Assembly (NCBI GenBank): GCA_030446625.1
Contig: JAUJMY010000005.1
Span: 1-64,000 of the forward strand
DNA: 64,000 nucleotides
DNA from: Gaiellaceae bacterium
GTDB lineage: Bacteria; Actinomycetota; Thermoleophilia; Gaiellales; Gaiellaceae
Direction of reading: 5' to 3'
Position 1 is the first letter of the stretch, and every line of letters begins with the position of its first letter. The position numbers were made by a program, and so were the translations under genes. A model generated the notes under the pieces. It made no database searches. It was not told the DNA's origin and saw only the letters and a program-made list of their open reading frames with translations. Below are positions 8,498 through 17,088 of the stretch, piece after piece.

Positions 8498-9121
8498 GTG
8501 TCGACGCTTGCCTTCCAGTTCGAAGAGATCACCGCGCGAGAGCTGAAGCCGGAGCTTTTCGAGCTCGACGGGATCTCGCGCGCCTCCGTCGAGGCCCACT
8601 ACAAGCTCTACCAGGGCTACGTGAACAAGCGGAACGAGATCCTGCGCAAGCTCGACGGCATCGACCTCGCGAGCGCAAACCAGGTCTACTCGGAGATCCG
8701 CGCGCTGAAGGTCGAGCTCAGCTTCGCACTCGGCGGGATCAAGAACCACGAGATCTACTTCGAGCACCTCGGCGGCGACGGCGGCGATCCGACCGGGCTC
8801 ATGGCGGACCTGATCAAGCGCGACTTCGGCTCGCCGGAGGCGTGGCGCGACGACCTGAGGGCGACCGGCATGGCCGGGCGCGGCTGGGCCTGGACCGCGT
8901 ACGACTGGGACGAGGGGCGCCTCTTCAACTACGTCGGGGACACGCAGAACACGTTCCCGATCTGGAACGCGACGCCGCTCGTCGCGCTCGACGTCTACGA
9001 GCACGCGTACTTCCTCGACTACCAGACCGACCGCAGCGCGTACATCGACGCGTTCTTCGACAACCTCGACTGGACGACCATCAACGACTGGGCGTCCAGG
9101 TACCAGCTCCCGACGAAGTAG
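8498..9121 (+). CDS. Superoxide dismutase, Fe/Mn family, divergent second copy
   Basis: A 207-residue protein of the Fe/Mn SOD family, more divergent than the copy at 2384. Candidate ligands are H34 (AHYKLYQGYV), H84 (KNHEIYFEHL), D165 and H169 (DVYEHAYFLDY). The GWAWTAYDW segment corresponds to the family GSGWAWL motif. The N-terminus (FQFEEITARELKPELFELDGIS) differs from canonical enzymes and matches the SOD-like branch common in actinobacteria and Chloroflexi. Metal preference cannot be read with confidence because the second-sphere glutamine is not in its canonical position. The start ATG/GTG is consistent with the conserved N-terminus. Confidence 0.87.
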   Translation: MSTLAFQFEEITARELKPELFELDGISRASVEAHYKLYQGYVNKRNEILRKLDGIDLASANQVYSEIRALKVELSFALGGIKNHEIYFEHLGGDGGDPTGLMADLIKRDFGSPEAWRDDLRATGMAGRGWAWTAYDWDEGRLFNYVGDTQNTFPIWNATPLVALDVYEHAYFLDYQTDRSAYIDAFFDNLDWTTINDWASRYQLPTK

Positions 9122-9140
9122 CGGCGCGTAGGACGCGGCC

Positions 9141-9749
9141 GTGACGACGGCGCTCCTCGTGCTCGCCGGCTACCTCGCCGGCAGCATGCCCTTCGGGTAC
9201 TGGCTCGTGCGGCTCACGAAGGGCGTCGACATCCGCACGGTCGGGAGCGGGAACATCGGCGCGACGAACGTGTGGCGGACGTTCGGCCGCCGCTACGGCG
9301 CGCCGGTCGTGCTGCTCGACGTCGCGAAGGGGTTCGTCCCCGCGCTCCTCGGCGCGCTCCTCGTCGACGAGCTCACCGGCGTCTTGGCGGGCTCGGCCGC
9401 GATGCTGGGGCACTGGCGGCCGCTCTTCCTCGGCTTCGAGCGCGGCGGGAAGATGGTCGCGACGGGGGGCGGCGTCTTCCTCGGCGTCGCGCCGGTGCTC
9501 GGGCTGGCCGGCGCGATCTCCTGGTTCGCGGTCTTCGTGCTCGCGCGCTACGCCTCGGTCGCCTCGCTTGCGACGGCGCTCGCGGTTCCGGTCCTCGCGC
9601 TGCTCCTCGACGAGCCGTGGCCCGTCGTCGCGTTCGCCGCGACCGCCGGCGCCGCCGTGATCGTGCTCCACCGCGGGAACATCCGGCGCCTGCGCGACGG
9701 GACGGAGAACCGGTTCCACTTCCGCAAGCGGGCGGCAGCCGGGGTCTGA
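9141..9749 (+). CDS. plsY: Acyl-phosphate:glycerol-3-phosphate acyltransferase PlsY
   Basis: A 202-residue inner-membrane protein with about five transmembrane helices. The three PlsY motifs are present: motif 1 around GYLAGSMPFGYW and VGSGNIGATNVWR, motif 2 around GHWRPLFLGFERGGKMVATGGG, and motif 3 near the C-terminus (HRGNIRRLRDGTENRF). PlsY transfers an acyl group from acyl-phosphate to glycerol-3-phosphate, the first committed step of phospholipid synthesis. It begins with GTG, 19 bp after the second SOD gene. The family is usually 190-220 residues, so this is full length. Confidence 0.95.
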   Translation: MTTALLVLAGYLAGSMPFGYWLVRLTKGVDIRTVGSGNIGATNVWRTFGRRYGAPVVLLDVAKGFVPALLGALLVDELTGVLAGSAAMLGHWRPLFLGFERGGKMVATGGGVFLGVAPVLGLAGAISWFAVFVLARYASVASLATALAVPVLALLLDEPWPVVAFAATAGAAVIVLHRGNIRRLRDGTENRFHFRKRAAAGV

Positions 9750-9767
9750 GCAGGCAGACTCGGGGGC

Positions 9768-10772
9768 GTGAGCCCGGAGCCGCTCGCGCACGCCCGCTGG
9801 TTCGTCGACCACGTGCCGCCGAACGAGTGGTCGTTCGCGGCCGAGCCGCGCACGCTCCTCTACCTCGTCGCGGCCGTGGTCGCCACGCTCGCTTTGAGGG
9901 TCGCGGCGCGATGGGTGCCGCAGCCGGACATCCGATGGCTCGAGCGGCTCGTCCCGTGGATGCCGTTCTCCGTGCGCGTGCACCTCGCCGTCGCGCTCGT
10001 CGGCCTGCTCTCCGCAGGCGTCTTCCTGGCGCCGACGATGAACCTCGACCTCGATCCTGTCGGCATCCTGCTCGGGCTGCTGATGGCCGCGTCGGCGATC
10101 CTGCTCGTGACGGGCTGGCACGCCCGCGTCGGCGCGCTCCTGCTCGCCGTCGCCGGACCGCTCGGCATGCTCGTCTTCGGCGTCGGCTGGATCGTGCAGC
10201 GCGCCGACATGCTCGGCCTCGCCCTCTTCGTCCTCGTCGCCGGCGCCGGCCGGTGGTCCGCGGACGCGGAGCTCGGTCGCACCGGCGACGCAAACGAGGA
10301 GCGTCTCGGGCAAGCGCTCTGGCTCCTGCGGATGGCGACGGGGGTGGCGCTCATCGCCGTCGGCTACGCCGAGAAGCTCGCGAATCCGCGACTCGCGCAG
10401 CGGTTCCTCGACCAGAGCGGCGACGAGTTCAACCTCTTCCGGCTCGTACGCCTTCCGGTGGGCGACCTGGAGTGGATCCGCGCGTGGGGCGCCGTCGAGG
10501 TCCTCTTCGGCCTGCTCCTGATCAGCGGCGCGCTCCCGCAGCTGCTCGTCGTCGTCGTCGGGATCCCGTTCAACGTGACGCTCTACTTCTTCGGGCTCCC
10601 GGAGCTGCTCGGGCACCTGCCGGTGTACGCGACGCTCCTCGTGCTGCTCGTCTACGGGTCGTCGCCGACGCTGCGCCCGTGGACGTCGCGCCTCTGGCCC
10701 TGGCGCCGCCGTCTACGAGGTGAGCCAGTCGCGGAGCTCGGTGTGGCGCGCGAGGTGGACGCCGTCCCGTAG
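9768..10772 (+). CDS. DoxX-like polytopic membrane protein
   Basis: A 334-residue membrane protein with roughly eight hydrophobic helices. The second half (LLRMATGVALIAVGYAEKLANPRLAQRFL..) has the appearance of a DoxX-family unit, a family of small membrane proteins linked to quinone or thiosulfate redox functions; the first half looks like a related unit. No catalytic residues can be assigned. The GTG start has CAGACT seven nucleotides upstream, a near match to the leaderless -10 pattern. Its 3' end overlaps the convergent folE2 gene by 60 bp. Confidence 0.65.
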   Translation: MSPEPLAHARWFVDHVPPNEWSFAAEPRTLLYLVAAVVATLALRVAARWVPQPDIRWLERLVPWMPFSVRVHLAVALVGLLSAGVFLAPTMNLDLDPVGILLGLLMAASAILLVTGWHARVGALLLAVAGPLGMLVFGVGWIVQRADMLGLALFVLVAGAGRWSADAELGRTGDANEERLGQALWLLRMATGVALIAVGYAEKLANPRLAQRFLDQSGDEFNLFRLVRLPVGDLEWIRAWGAVEVLFGLLLISGALPQLLVVVVGIPFNVTLYFFGLPELLGHLPVYATLLVLLVYGSSPTLRPWTSRLWPWRRRLRGEPVAELGVAREVDAVP

Positions 10773-11687
10773 CTCGCCGCGGATCTCGCCGACGGTGCCG
10801 TAGCGCTCGGCGACGACGTCGTGCGTGTGGATCGTCTCCAGGTTGACCTGCCGCGAGAGCAGGAAGTCGTCGTCGTCGAGCTCGGGGTAGCGCTCGAGCG
10901 TCTCGCGCAGCGCGACCCGCACCGAATCTTCGACGAAGCGCGGGCGCAGGTGCGCGTGCTCGACGACGAAGAGCTCGTCCGGCCGCTTCAGCAGCTCGTA
11001 GATCGGCGAGCTCATCGAGCTCTCGACGAGGTTTGCGAGCGTCTCCGCGTTCAGCTGCGCCGACGTGCCCACGAGCAGCGTGCCGCGCGCGCGCTGGTTG
11101 TGCGTCGCGAGCGGGACGAGCTCGAGGATCCGCTCCACGTCGTCGGCGTCGTACCCGGCTTCGCGGAGCCGCTCCGTCGCGCGGCCGCGCACGAGCCCCT
11201 GCGCGCACGGGCACGCGTTGATCCCCGTCGCCTCGACCCCTACGACGCGCCGCACTCGGCTCGCCGACGCGGCCGCGATGCCGATGATCGAGACGAGCTC
11301 CTGCGTCGCGAGCCGTGTCACCGGCGTCTCGCGCTCGATCGGGTACCGCGCGACGATCCGCACCTCGGCGCGGAGCGCGCGCTGGCGCTCGACGACGCGG
11401 CGTGCGACGTGCTCCGCGAGCGCCTCGACGAGGAGCGCCTCGCCGATCACGACCTCGTCGATCGCCTCCTCGAAGAGCTCGGGGAAGCGCGACATGTGCA
11501 CGCCCTTCTGCGCCGGGTCGAGGTCGACGGTGCAGTCGATCTCGGCCGAGATCAGCTTCTCTCTCCCGGCGTGACGCAGCCGGATCGCCTTCGAGATCCC
11601 CTGCACGCCCGCGCGCGAAAGGCCGATTCGAACCTCGGGCTCCGAGGCCTGCAGATCGTCTGTGAGACTGTGGCCGACGCCGCTCAT
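10713..11687 (-). CDS. folE2: GTP cyclohydrolase, FolE2/MptA family
   Basis: With the start at the ATG at 11687 (MSGVGHSLTDD), the protein has 324 residues. It shows the type IB cyclohydrolase signatures: VGVEATGINACPCAQG with the active-site cysteine, LATHNQRARG with the conserved histidine, and a late SSPIYELLKRPDE segment. It converts GTP to a dihydroneopterin phosphate, the entry to folate and related pterins. FolE2 is the zinc-independent alternative to FolE, often useful when zinc is scarce. The divergent histidine-kinase-like gene begins at the same point, so the two share an extremely short regulatory region. TATCCT lies 11 nt upstream of the start. Confidence 0.92.
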   Translation of the reverse strand: MSGVGHSLTDDLQASEPEVRIGLSRAGVQGISKAIRLRHAGREKLISAEIDCTVDLDPAQKGVHMSRFPELFEEAIDEVVIGEALLVEALAEHVARRVVERQRALRAEVRIVARYPIERETPVTRLATQELVSIIGIAAASASRVRRVVGVEATGINACPCAQGLVRGRATERLREAGYDADDVERILELVPLATHNQRARGTLLVGTSAQLNAETLANLVESSMSSPIYELLKRPDELFVVEHAHLRPRFVEDSVRVALRETLERYPELDDDDFLLSRQVNLETIHTHDVVAERYGTVGEIRGELRDGVHLARHTELRDWLTS

Positions 11688-11703
11688 GCGCTCTCCCGAG
11701 GAT

Positions 11704-12294
11704 ATGTATTTCGCCCGCCTCGTCTCGCTCGCGTGCCACGACCTGCGGACCCCGCTCGCGACCGTTTCCGGGTTCGCGCGGACGCTGACGCGCATGGGCG
11801 GGGTCGAGGAGCCCGCCGCGCGGTACCTCGAGATGATCGAGGCCGCATCCGACCAGCTCGCCGAGCTCCTGGACGATCTGAGCGTCGTGGCGCGGATCGA
11901 GGGCGGCCGCTACGAGCCCGCGCGGCAGGAGGTGGACAGCCTCGAGCTCGCGCGCGGGGCGGCGGAGCGCCTCGCCGCCGACGTCGTGCTCGTCGAGGGC
12001 GAGGGCGCGCCGGTCGCCGTCGACCCGGACAGCGTCGGCCGCGCGCTCTACAGCTTCGCCCGCTGCCTCGTCCGTCACGGCGGGCTCGAACGGCTGGACG
12101 TCCGTGTCGCGGGAGGCGAGCTGACGTTCGCCCCCGTTCCGGCGGAGGTCGCGCCGATCGTGCTCGGCCACGACCTACGCGACCTCGGCGCGGCGGTCGG
12201 CGGCCGCGTCGTGCAGGCACTCGGCGGCGCGCGCGAGGTCGAGGGGGCGACGCTGCGCGTGCGCCTTCCGCTCGCGGCCGAACCGTCTAGCTGA
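11704..12294 (+). CDS. Orphan HisKA-domain protein without a recognisable ATPase core
   Basis: 196 residues from the ATG at 11704; an ATG at 11686 is an alternative that would overlap the folE2 start. The N-terminus is a clear dimerisation/phosphoacceptor helix: LVSLACHDLRTPLATVSGFARTL (H-box), then LEMIEAASDQLAELLDDLSVVARIEGGRYEP. The following region has the length and secondary-structure feel of a HATPase_c fold, but the N, G1 and G2 boxes (NxxxNAxKF, DxGxG) are missing; only RLPL at the end recalls the family. There is no sensor or membrane segment and no neighbouring response regulator. It may be a phosphotransfer or regulatory partner of a real kinase. Confidence 0.72.
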   Translation: MYFARLVSLACHDLRTPLATVSGFARTLTRMGGVEEPAARYLEMIEAASDQLAELLDDLSVVARIEGGRYEPARQEVDSLELARGAAERLAADVVLVEGEGAPVAVDPDSVGRALYSFARCLVRHGGLERLDVRVAGGELTFAPVPAEVAPIVLGHDLRDLGAAVGGRVVQALGGAREVEGATLRVRLPLAAEPSS

Positions 12295-12350
12295 GGCGGC
12301 GAGCTAGGAGCGACGGCGAACGCCGCCGCTCCCGCTCGGTATCCGCCCAC

Positions 12351-12569
12351 CTACCGCCGGTTGTCGTCGCGCCGGTTCCGTCCGAGCAGCCCTGCGAGCC
12401 CGGCCAGCCCGAGGAGCCCTATCCAGCCCTTGTCGCTGCCACCGTCCTCGTCGCCGCCTCCGTCGGTCTCCTCCTGCGCGACGCGCTCGTAAGCCTGAGC
12501 CGCCGCCGGAGACGCCGAGCCGATGCCGAGCAGAGCGACTGCCGTGAGCAACGCGAACCGCTTCTTCAC
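12351..12569 (-). CDS. Small secreted protein with WxGxxGxxG-type C-terminal tail
   Basis: A 72-residue protein from the GTG at 12569, preceded by AGGAGG at optimal spacing. It consists of a signal peptide (KKRFALLTAVALLGIGSASPAAA), a short acidic/Gly linker (EETDGGGDEDGGSDK), and a C-terminal tail WIGLLGLAGLAGLLG followed by a basic end (RNRRDDNRR). The tripartite tail (Trp-Gly motif, hydrophobic helix, Arg-rich end) matches the architecture of the WGxxGxxG-type C-terminal sorting or anchoring signals found on short secreted proteins. Function unknown; it probably sits in the membrane with its N-terminus outside. Too small and simple for a better assignment. Confidence 0.7.
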   Translation of the reverse strand: MKKRFALLTAVALLGIGSASPAAAQAYERVAQEETDGGGDEDGGSDKGWIGLLGLAGLAGLLGRNRRDDNRR

Positions 12570-12660
12570 GCATGTCCTCCTCTCGTTGCCGAAGCGTCTA
12601 TGACCGAGCCACCCGCGCCTAAACCGCGAGCTGATCGTGCGGCCCCGCGCCGCGACGGTC

Positions 12661-13488
12661 CTACCGAAGGAGCCGCGACAGCCGGCGGTCCTTGAGCACG
12701 CGCCCGCCGGTCTGGCATCGCGGGCAGTAGTAGACCGTGTGCTCCTCGTAGTCCACGCGTGCGATCGGCTCGCCGCAGACGTAGCACGGCTCGCCGAGCT
12801 GGTCGTGGACGCGGTACGTCTTCTCGTCCTTCGCGCCGCGCTCCCGCAGCTCGAGCCCGCGCTCGAGCTCGGCGTCGACGGCAGCCGCGAGCCGCGCCAC
12901 CTCGTCCGCGTCGAGCTGCGTCGAGATCGCGAACGGCGAAAGCCGCGCGTGGTGGAGGATCTCGTTCGCCCACGCACGCCCGATCCCGGCGATCGCGCGC
13001 TGGTCACGGAGCAGCGAGTGCAGCCGGCGCGAGTCGCCTGACAGGATCGGGGCGAGGCGCTCGACGCCGAGGCCGAGCGCCTCCGGCCCGAGGTGGGCGA
13101 GCTCCGCCTCCGCCGCCTCCGGCGTCAGCAGCCAGACGCCGGCGCGCTTCTTCGCTCCCGCTTCCGTCAGCACGAGCTGCGCGCCGCCGTCGAACGCGAG
13201 CCGGAACGCCGGCGTCTTCGGTCCTGCCTCGCCCGCCCGCAGGTAGCGCAGCCGTCCGGCCGTCATCAGGTGCACGAGCAGCACGAGCTCGTCGTCGTCC
13301 GTGGGGAACAGGAGCCGCTTCGCGCGCCGTCGCGCACCTGCGAGGCGCCGTCCCTCGAGCGCGCGCAGGGGCGGGTCGAACGTCTTCAGCGTCGCGATGT
13401 GCGCCGGGCCGGCCTTCTCGATCGGAAACGCGCGCACCGGCTCGTCGAGCTGCCGGCGCCACGCCTCCATCTCCGGCAGCTCAGGCAT
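12661..13488 (-). CDS. Fpg/Nei-family DNA glycosylase
   Basis: A 275-residue base-excision repair enzyme. The N-terminus MPELPEME gives the catalytic Pro2 and Glu3 after Met removal. The conserved lysine sits in RRAKRLLFP, the H2TH region includes IAGIGRAWANEIL, and the C-terminal zinc finger is CYVC..16..CPRCQTGG. HLMTAGRLRYL replaces the Fpg HLGMTG segment, which points to a branch within Fpg/Nei rather than classical MutM. It removes oxidised bases and nicks the DNA. Its start overlaps the stop codon of the upstream MFS gene by 8 bp, so both may be co-transcribed. Confidence 0.9.
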   Translation of the reverse strand: MPELPEMEAWRRQLDEPVRAFPIEKAGPAHIATLKTFDPPLRALEGRRLAGARRRAKRLLFPTDDDELVLLVHLMTAGRLRYLRAGEAGPKTPAFRLAFDGGAQLVLTEAGAKKRAGVWLLTPEAAEAELAHLGPEALGLGVERLAPILSGDSRRLHSLLRDQRAIAGIGRAWANEILHHARLSPFAISTQLDADEVARLAAAVDAELERGLELRERGAKDEKTYRVHDQLGEPCYVCGEPIARVDYEEHTVYYCPRCQTGGRVLKDRRLSRLLR

Positions 13489-14779
13489 CGGCGGCCTGCG
13501 TCTCGAGCGGCAGCCGCAGCTCGTCCGGCGGCAGACCGGGCGGCTCCTCCGGAAGCTCCTTGATCGACGGGAGCGGCGAGAACACCATCGACAGGAAGCA
13601 GAAGCACGCGGCGACGGTGCCGACGAGGATCGTCTCGCGGAGACCGATCGCGCTCGCGAGGGCGCCGCCTGCGAGCGACCCCAGCGGGATCGTCCCCCAG
13701 ACGATGAACCTCCTCGACGCGTTCATGCGTCCGAGGATCCGGTCGGGTGTGAAAGCCTGCATCAGGCTGATCGCGCTGACGTTGTAGAGCACGATCGCGG
13801 CTCCCGCCAGGACCTGCGACGCGATCAGGAACGGGATCGGGAAGCCCTGCGGCGCGAGCGGCACGAGCAGGAGCGCCGGCCCCGTCGCTGCGGCCGCCCA
13901 CACCATCGTCGGTCCCTGGCCGAATCGTCCGGTGACGCGCCCTGCCGCGGCGGCGCCGACGAGCCAACCGACGTTGCCGATCCCGAACACGAGGCCGATC
14001 GTCGTCGCCGAGAGGCCGAGTTCGCGGACCGCATACACGAGGAAGATCGAGAACGCCACGCTGTTGCAGAAGTTCGAGCTCGCGACGTAGATCGCGATCG
14101 CCCGCCAGCGCGCGTCGTCGAGGATGTAGCGCAGCCCCTCCAGGAGCTCCGCGCGGATCGATCCGCCCTCGCTGCGCTCCGGCTCGGGCTCGCGGGCGCG
14201 GATCCGGAAGAGCAGCAGAGCCGACCACACGAAGCTAAGCGCGTCGATCACGACTGCGACTGGAGCGCCGAGGACCCCGATGAGGCCGCCCGCGGCTCCG
14301 GGTCCGGCGATCTGCGCGCCCGAGCGGCTCATCTCGAGCTTCGAGTTCCCCTCGACGAGGTGCGGACGGCCGACGAGCGACGGCAGGTACGACTGGTACG
14401 CGACGTCGAAGAAGACCGTCAGCGTCCCCGTCAGGAGGCCGACCGCGTACAGCTGCCAGATCGTCAGCGCGTCGAGCGCGTAGGCGATCGGGATCGATGC
14501 GAGGGCCGCAGCGCGTCCGACGTCGCTCGCGGCGAGGATGGGGCGGCGCGGCAGCCGGTCGACCCACACGCCGGCGGGCAGCGCGAAGAGCAGGAACGGG
14601 AGGAACTCGAACGTGCCGAGGAGCGCGACCTCGAAGGCGCTCGCGTCTAGCGCGACGATCGCGACGAGCGGCAGCGCGAGCAGCGTGATCTGCGACCCGA
14701 ACTGGCTGATCGTCTGCGAGGCCCACAGCCGGACGAAGTCGCGGTGGCGCCACAGCTCGCCGCGCAGCGGGAGTCGCAA
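13481..14779 (-). CDS. MFS transporter (EntS-like), copy 1
   Basis: A 12-helix MFS permease of about 432 residues. The start is uncertain: a TTG at 14779 lies one base after the upstream paralogue's stop, whereas the longer open frame would overlap that gene. Key segments are FVRLWASQTISQFGSQITLLALPL, PAGVWVDRLPRRPIL (motif A-like) and the YQSYLPSLVGRPHLVEGNSKLEMSRS segment seen in the EntS/MFS_3 group. It is strikingly similar to the next gene, indicating tandem duplication. Members export siderophores or hydrophobic compounds, or have unknown substrates; nothing here fixes the substrate. Confidence 0.85.
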   Translation of the reverse strand: MRLPLRGELWRHRDFVRLWASQTISQFGSQITLLALPLVAIVALDASAFEVALLGTFEFLPFLLFALPAGVWVDRLPRRPILAASDVGRAAALASIPIAYALDALTIWQLYAVGLLTGTLTVFFDVAYQSYLPSLVGRPHLVEGNSKLEMSRSGAQIAGPGAAGGLIGVLGAPVAVVIDALSFVWSALLLFRIRAREPEPERSEGGSIRAELLEGLRYILDDARWRAIAIYVASSNFCNSVAFSIFLVYAVRELGLSATTIGLVFGIGNVGWLVGAAAAGRVTGRFGQGPTMVWAAAATGPALLLVPLAPQGFPIPFLIASQVLAGAAIVLYNVSAISLMQAFTPDRILGRMNASRRFIVWGTIPLGSLAGGALASAIGLRETILVGTVAACFCFLSMVFSPLPSIKELPEEPPGLPPDELRLPLETQAADA

Positions 14780-14780
14780 G

Positions 14781-16133
14781 CTACGACTCTTCAGGCTGCG
14801 GAATCGGCCCGGGGAAGAGTGCCTCGCCCTCCGTCTGCGCCAGGCGCTGCGGCGGCTCGTCACCCGTCCCGGGGATCTCGCGGAGCGACCAGATCGGGCC
14901 GATCACGAGCGGCACCCACGCAAGGGAGACGCCGATCGCGCCGATCCAGATCGCGGCGCGCAGGTCGACGCCCGTCGCGACCGCGCCGCCGAGCAGCGTT
15001 CCGAGCGGCATCACGCCCCAGACGATGAATCGCATCACCGAGTTCATCCGGCCCTGGAGTCGCTCGGGCGTGATCGCCTGGCGCATGCTGAGCTGCGTCA
15101 CGTTGTAGAGGACGACGCCGTACATCATGACCGTCTCGGCCGCGAGGAGGTACGGGAAGGCGCCGCGAGCGTCCTGCGGCGCGAGCGGGATCAGCAGCGC
15201 CGCAACGCCGAACGCGGCGCCGGTGATGATCGCGGGCCCGATCCCCAGCTTCGCCGACACGCGGTTCGAGGTCAGCGCGCCCGCGAGGTAGCCGACGTTC
15301 GCGAGCGCGAACATCAGCCCGAGCATGCTCGGGGAGAACTCGAGCACGCGGACGAGGTAGACGATCAGGATCGCGCCCATCAGCGAGCTGAAGAAGTTGA
15401 ACGTCGCGGTGCACGCCGCGATCGTGCGCAGGTAGGGGTTCCCGAGCACCCACCTCAGTCCCTCGCCGAGGTCCGTGCGCATGCTGCCCTTGGCGGCGCG
15501 GCGCTCCGCGCGCGTGGGGACGTTCTCCTCGCGCTTCCGGATCCCGACGACGAAGAGCCCCGAGACGAGGAAGCTGATCGCGTCCACGAGGATCGCGTAG
15601 GGCGCGCGGAGCGCCTCGATCAGGACGCCCGCGATGGCGGGGCCTCCGAGCTGCGCGCCCGAGCGGCTCACCTCGAGCTTCGAGTTGCCTTCGACGAGCT
15701 GCTCGCGCTCGACGAGCGACGGGAGGTACGACTGGTAGGCGACGTCGAAGAAGACCGTGCAGACGCCGACGAAGAACCCGACCGCGTAGAGCTGCCAGAT
15801 CGTCAGGACGTCGAGGAAGTACGCAACCGGGATCGTGGCGAGCAGCGCCGCGCGGCCGAGGTCGCCGAAGATCAGGATCGGGCGCCGCTGCAGGCGGTCG
15901 ACCCAGACGCCTGCCGGGAGCGAGATCAGCAGGAACGGCGCGGTTTCGACGACAATCAGCGCCGAGACCTCGAACGCGCTCACGTCGAGCGTGATCACCG
16001 CGACTAGGGGCAGCGCGAGGCCCGTCACCTGCGACCCGAACTGGCTGATCGTCTGCGCCGACCAGAGCTTCACGAAGTCGCCGTGGCGCAACAGGCCGCT
16101 CGGGCGTAGCCGGTGCAGGAGCCGAGACGTCAT
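14781..16133 (-). CDS. MFS transporter (EntS-like), copy 2
   Basis: A 450-residue 12-helix permease, paralogous to the downstream gene along its whole length (FVKLWSAQTISQFGSQVTGLALPL, PAGVWVDRLQRRPIL, YQSYLPSLVEREQLVEGNSKLEVSRSGAQ). The central loop (KREENVPTRAERRAAKGSMRTDLGEGLRW) separates the two six-helix halves. The tandem arrangement with only a base or so between the genes suggests co-expression, perhaps as functional variants with different substrates. It diverges from the Asparaginase_II gene; 70 bp separate the starts. The start ATG at 16133 gives a normal N-terminus. Confidence 0.87.
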   Translation of the reverse strand: MTSRLLHRLRPSGLLRHGDFVKLWSAQTISQFGSQVTGLALPLVAVITLDVSAFEVSALIVVETAPFLLISLPAGVWVDRLQRRPILIFGDLGRAALLATIPVAYFLDVLTIWQLYAVGFFVGVCTVFFDVAYQSYLPSLVEREQLVEGNSKLEVSRSGAQLGGPAIAGVLIEALRAPYAILVDAISFLVSGLFVVGIRKREENVPTRAERRAAKGSMRTDLGEGLRWVLGNPYLRTIAACTATFNFFSSLMGAILIVYLVRVLEFSPSMLGLMFALANVGYLAGALTSNRVSAKLGIGPAIITGAAFGVAALLIPLAPQDARGAFPYLLAAETVMMYGVVLYNVTQLSMRQAITPERLQGRMNSVMRFIVWGVMPLGTLLGGAVATGVDLRAAIWIGAIGVSLAWVPLVIGPIWSLREIPGTGDEPPQRLAQTEGEALFPGPIPQPEES

Positions 16134-16190
16134 CGAGACATCACTATGACATCACCGTGGCGTCTGATCAAGCCGCAGCTGCGGCGCGCG

Positions 16191-16196
16191 TAGGCT
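16191..16196 (+). promoter_or_regulatory. Putative leaderless -10 box (TAGGCT)
   Basis: TAGGCT ends 7 nt before the GTG start of the Asparaginase_II gene, and no ribosome-binding site is visible. The identical TAGGCT and spacing precede the aquaporin gene (18891), and TAGGCT also precedes the DUF2277 gene (25044). Confidence 0.5.
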
Positions 16197-16203
16197 GCCG
16201 CGG

Positions 16204-17088
16204 GTGGAGCCGCTCAGGGTAGTCGTCCGCCGCGGCGCGGTCGTCGAGTCCGTGCACGAGGTGCATGCCGTGGCCGTGCAGGACGGCGCGGTCGTGGCCG
16301 AGCGCGGGAACGGCGGCCTCGTCACCTTCATGCGCTCGTCGGCGAAGCCGTTCCAGGCCCTGCCCCTCGCGCGCGCGCGCGACGACCTCGACGAGCGCGA
16401 CCTCGCGATCGCCTCCGCGTCGCACCTCGCCGACGACGCACAGCTCGCGGCCGTGCGCGCGCTCCTCGCGAAGGCGCCGGCGGACGAGGGCGACCTCGAG
16501 TGCGGCGAGGAGGGGCAGCCGCCGGCGCGGATCAGGCACAACTGCTCCGGGAAGCACGCGGGGATGCTCGCGCTCTGCCGTGGCCGCGGCTGGCCGCTGG
16601 CCGGGTACCGCCTTCCGGAGCACCCGGTGCAGCGCGAGGCGCTCGAGACCCTCGCGGAAGCTGCCGAGGTGGCGCCGCGGGACGTGCCCGGCGCCGTCGA
16701 CGGGTGCGGTGTCGTCACGTTCGCACTCCCGCTCGAGCGCATGGCGCACGCGTTCTCGAGGTTGGAGCGTGTCGACGCCGGCGCGCGTGTCGCCACGGCG
16801 ATGCGGGCGCACCCGGAGCTGATCCGCGGCGCGGGCGCACCGGACACGCGACTGATGCAGCTTCGGCCCGGCTGGAGCGCGAAGGGCGGGGCAGAGGGGC
16901 TCATGTGCGCCGCGGGACCGGAAGCCGTCGGAGTCGCCCTGAAGGTCGTCGACGGAAGCGCGAGGGCCGTCGGGCCGGCCCTCGCCGTGTTCCTCCGCGA
17001 GCTCGGACGGCCGGTCGAGGAGCTCGCCGTTGCCACGCTGGAGAACTCGCGCGGCGAGGTCGTCGGCGACATCCGCGCGGACGCCTAA
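16204..17088 (+). CDS. L-asparaginase, Asparaginase_II (thermolabile/Rhizobium) family
   Basis: A 294-residue cytoplasmic protein of the Asparaginase_II family, unrelated to the bacterial type I/II asparaginases. Characteristic segments are FMRSSAKPFQALPL near the N-terminus (residues ~41-54), ASASHLADDAQ, IRHNCSGKHAGMLALC (~111-126), and DGCGVVTFALPL. Members hydrolyse asparagine to aspartate and ammonia, with catalytic Ser and Lys residues in the SAKP and SGKH motifs, both present here. Length is slightly short for the family (330), mainly in loops. The GTG start is supported by the upstream TAGGCT box. Confidence 0.88.
   Translation: MEPLRVVVRRGAVVESVHEVHAVAVQDGAVVAERGNGGLVTFMRSSAKPFQALPLARARDDLDERDLAIASASHLADDAQLAAVRALLAKAPADEGDLECGEEGQPPARIRHNCSGKHAGMLALCRGRGWPLAGYRLPEHPVQREALETLAEAAEVAPRDVPGAVDGCGVVTFALPLERMAHAFSRLERVDAGARVATAMRAHPELIRGAGAPDTRLMQLRPGWSAKGGAEGLMCAAGPEAVGVALKVVDGSARAVGPALAVFLRELGRPVEELAVATLENSRGEVVGDIRADA

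Noticed and set aside
11616-11650. tRNA T-arm-like GAGGTTCGAATC on the minus strand
   Set aside because: It encodes the conserved EVRIGLS segment of FolE2 and has no surrounding cloverleaf.
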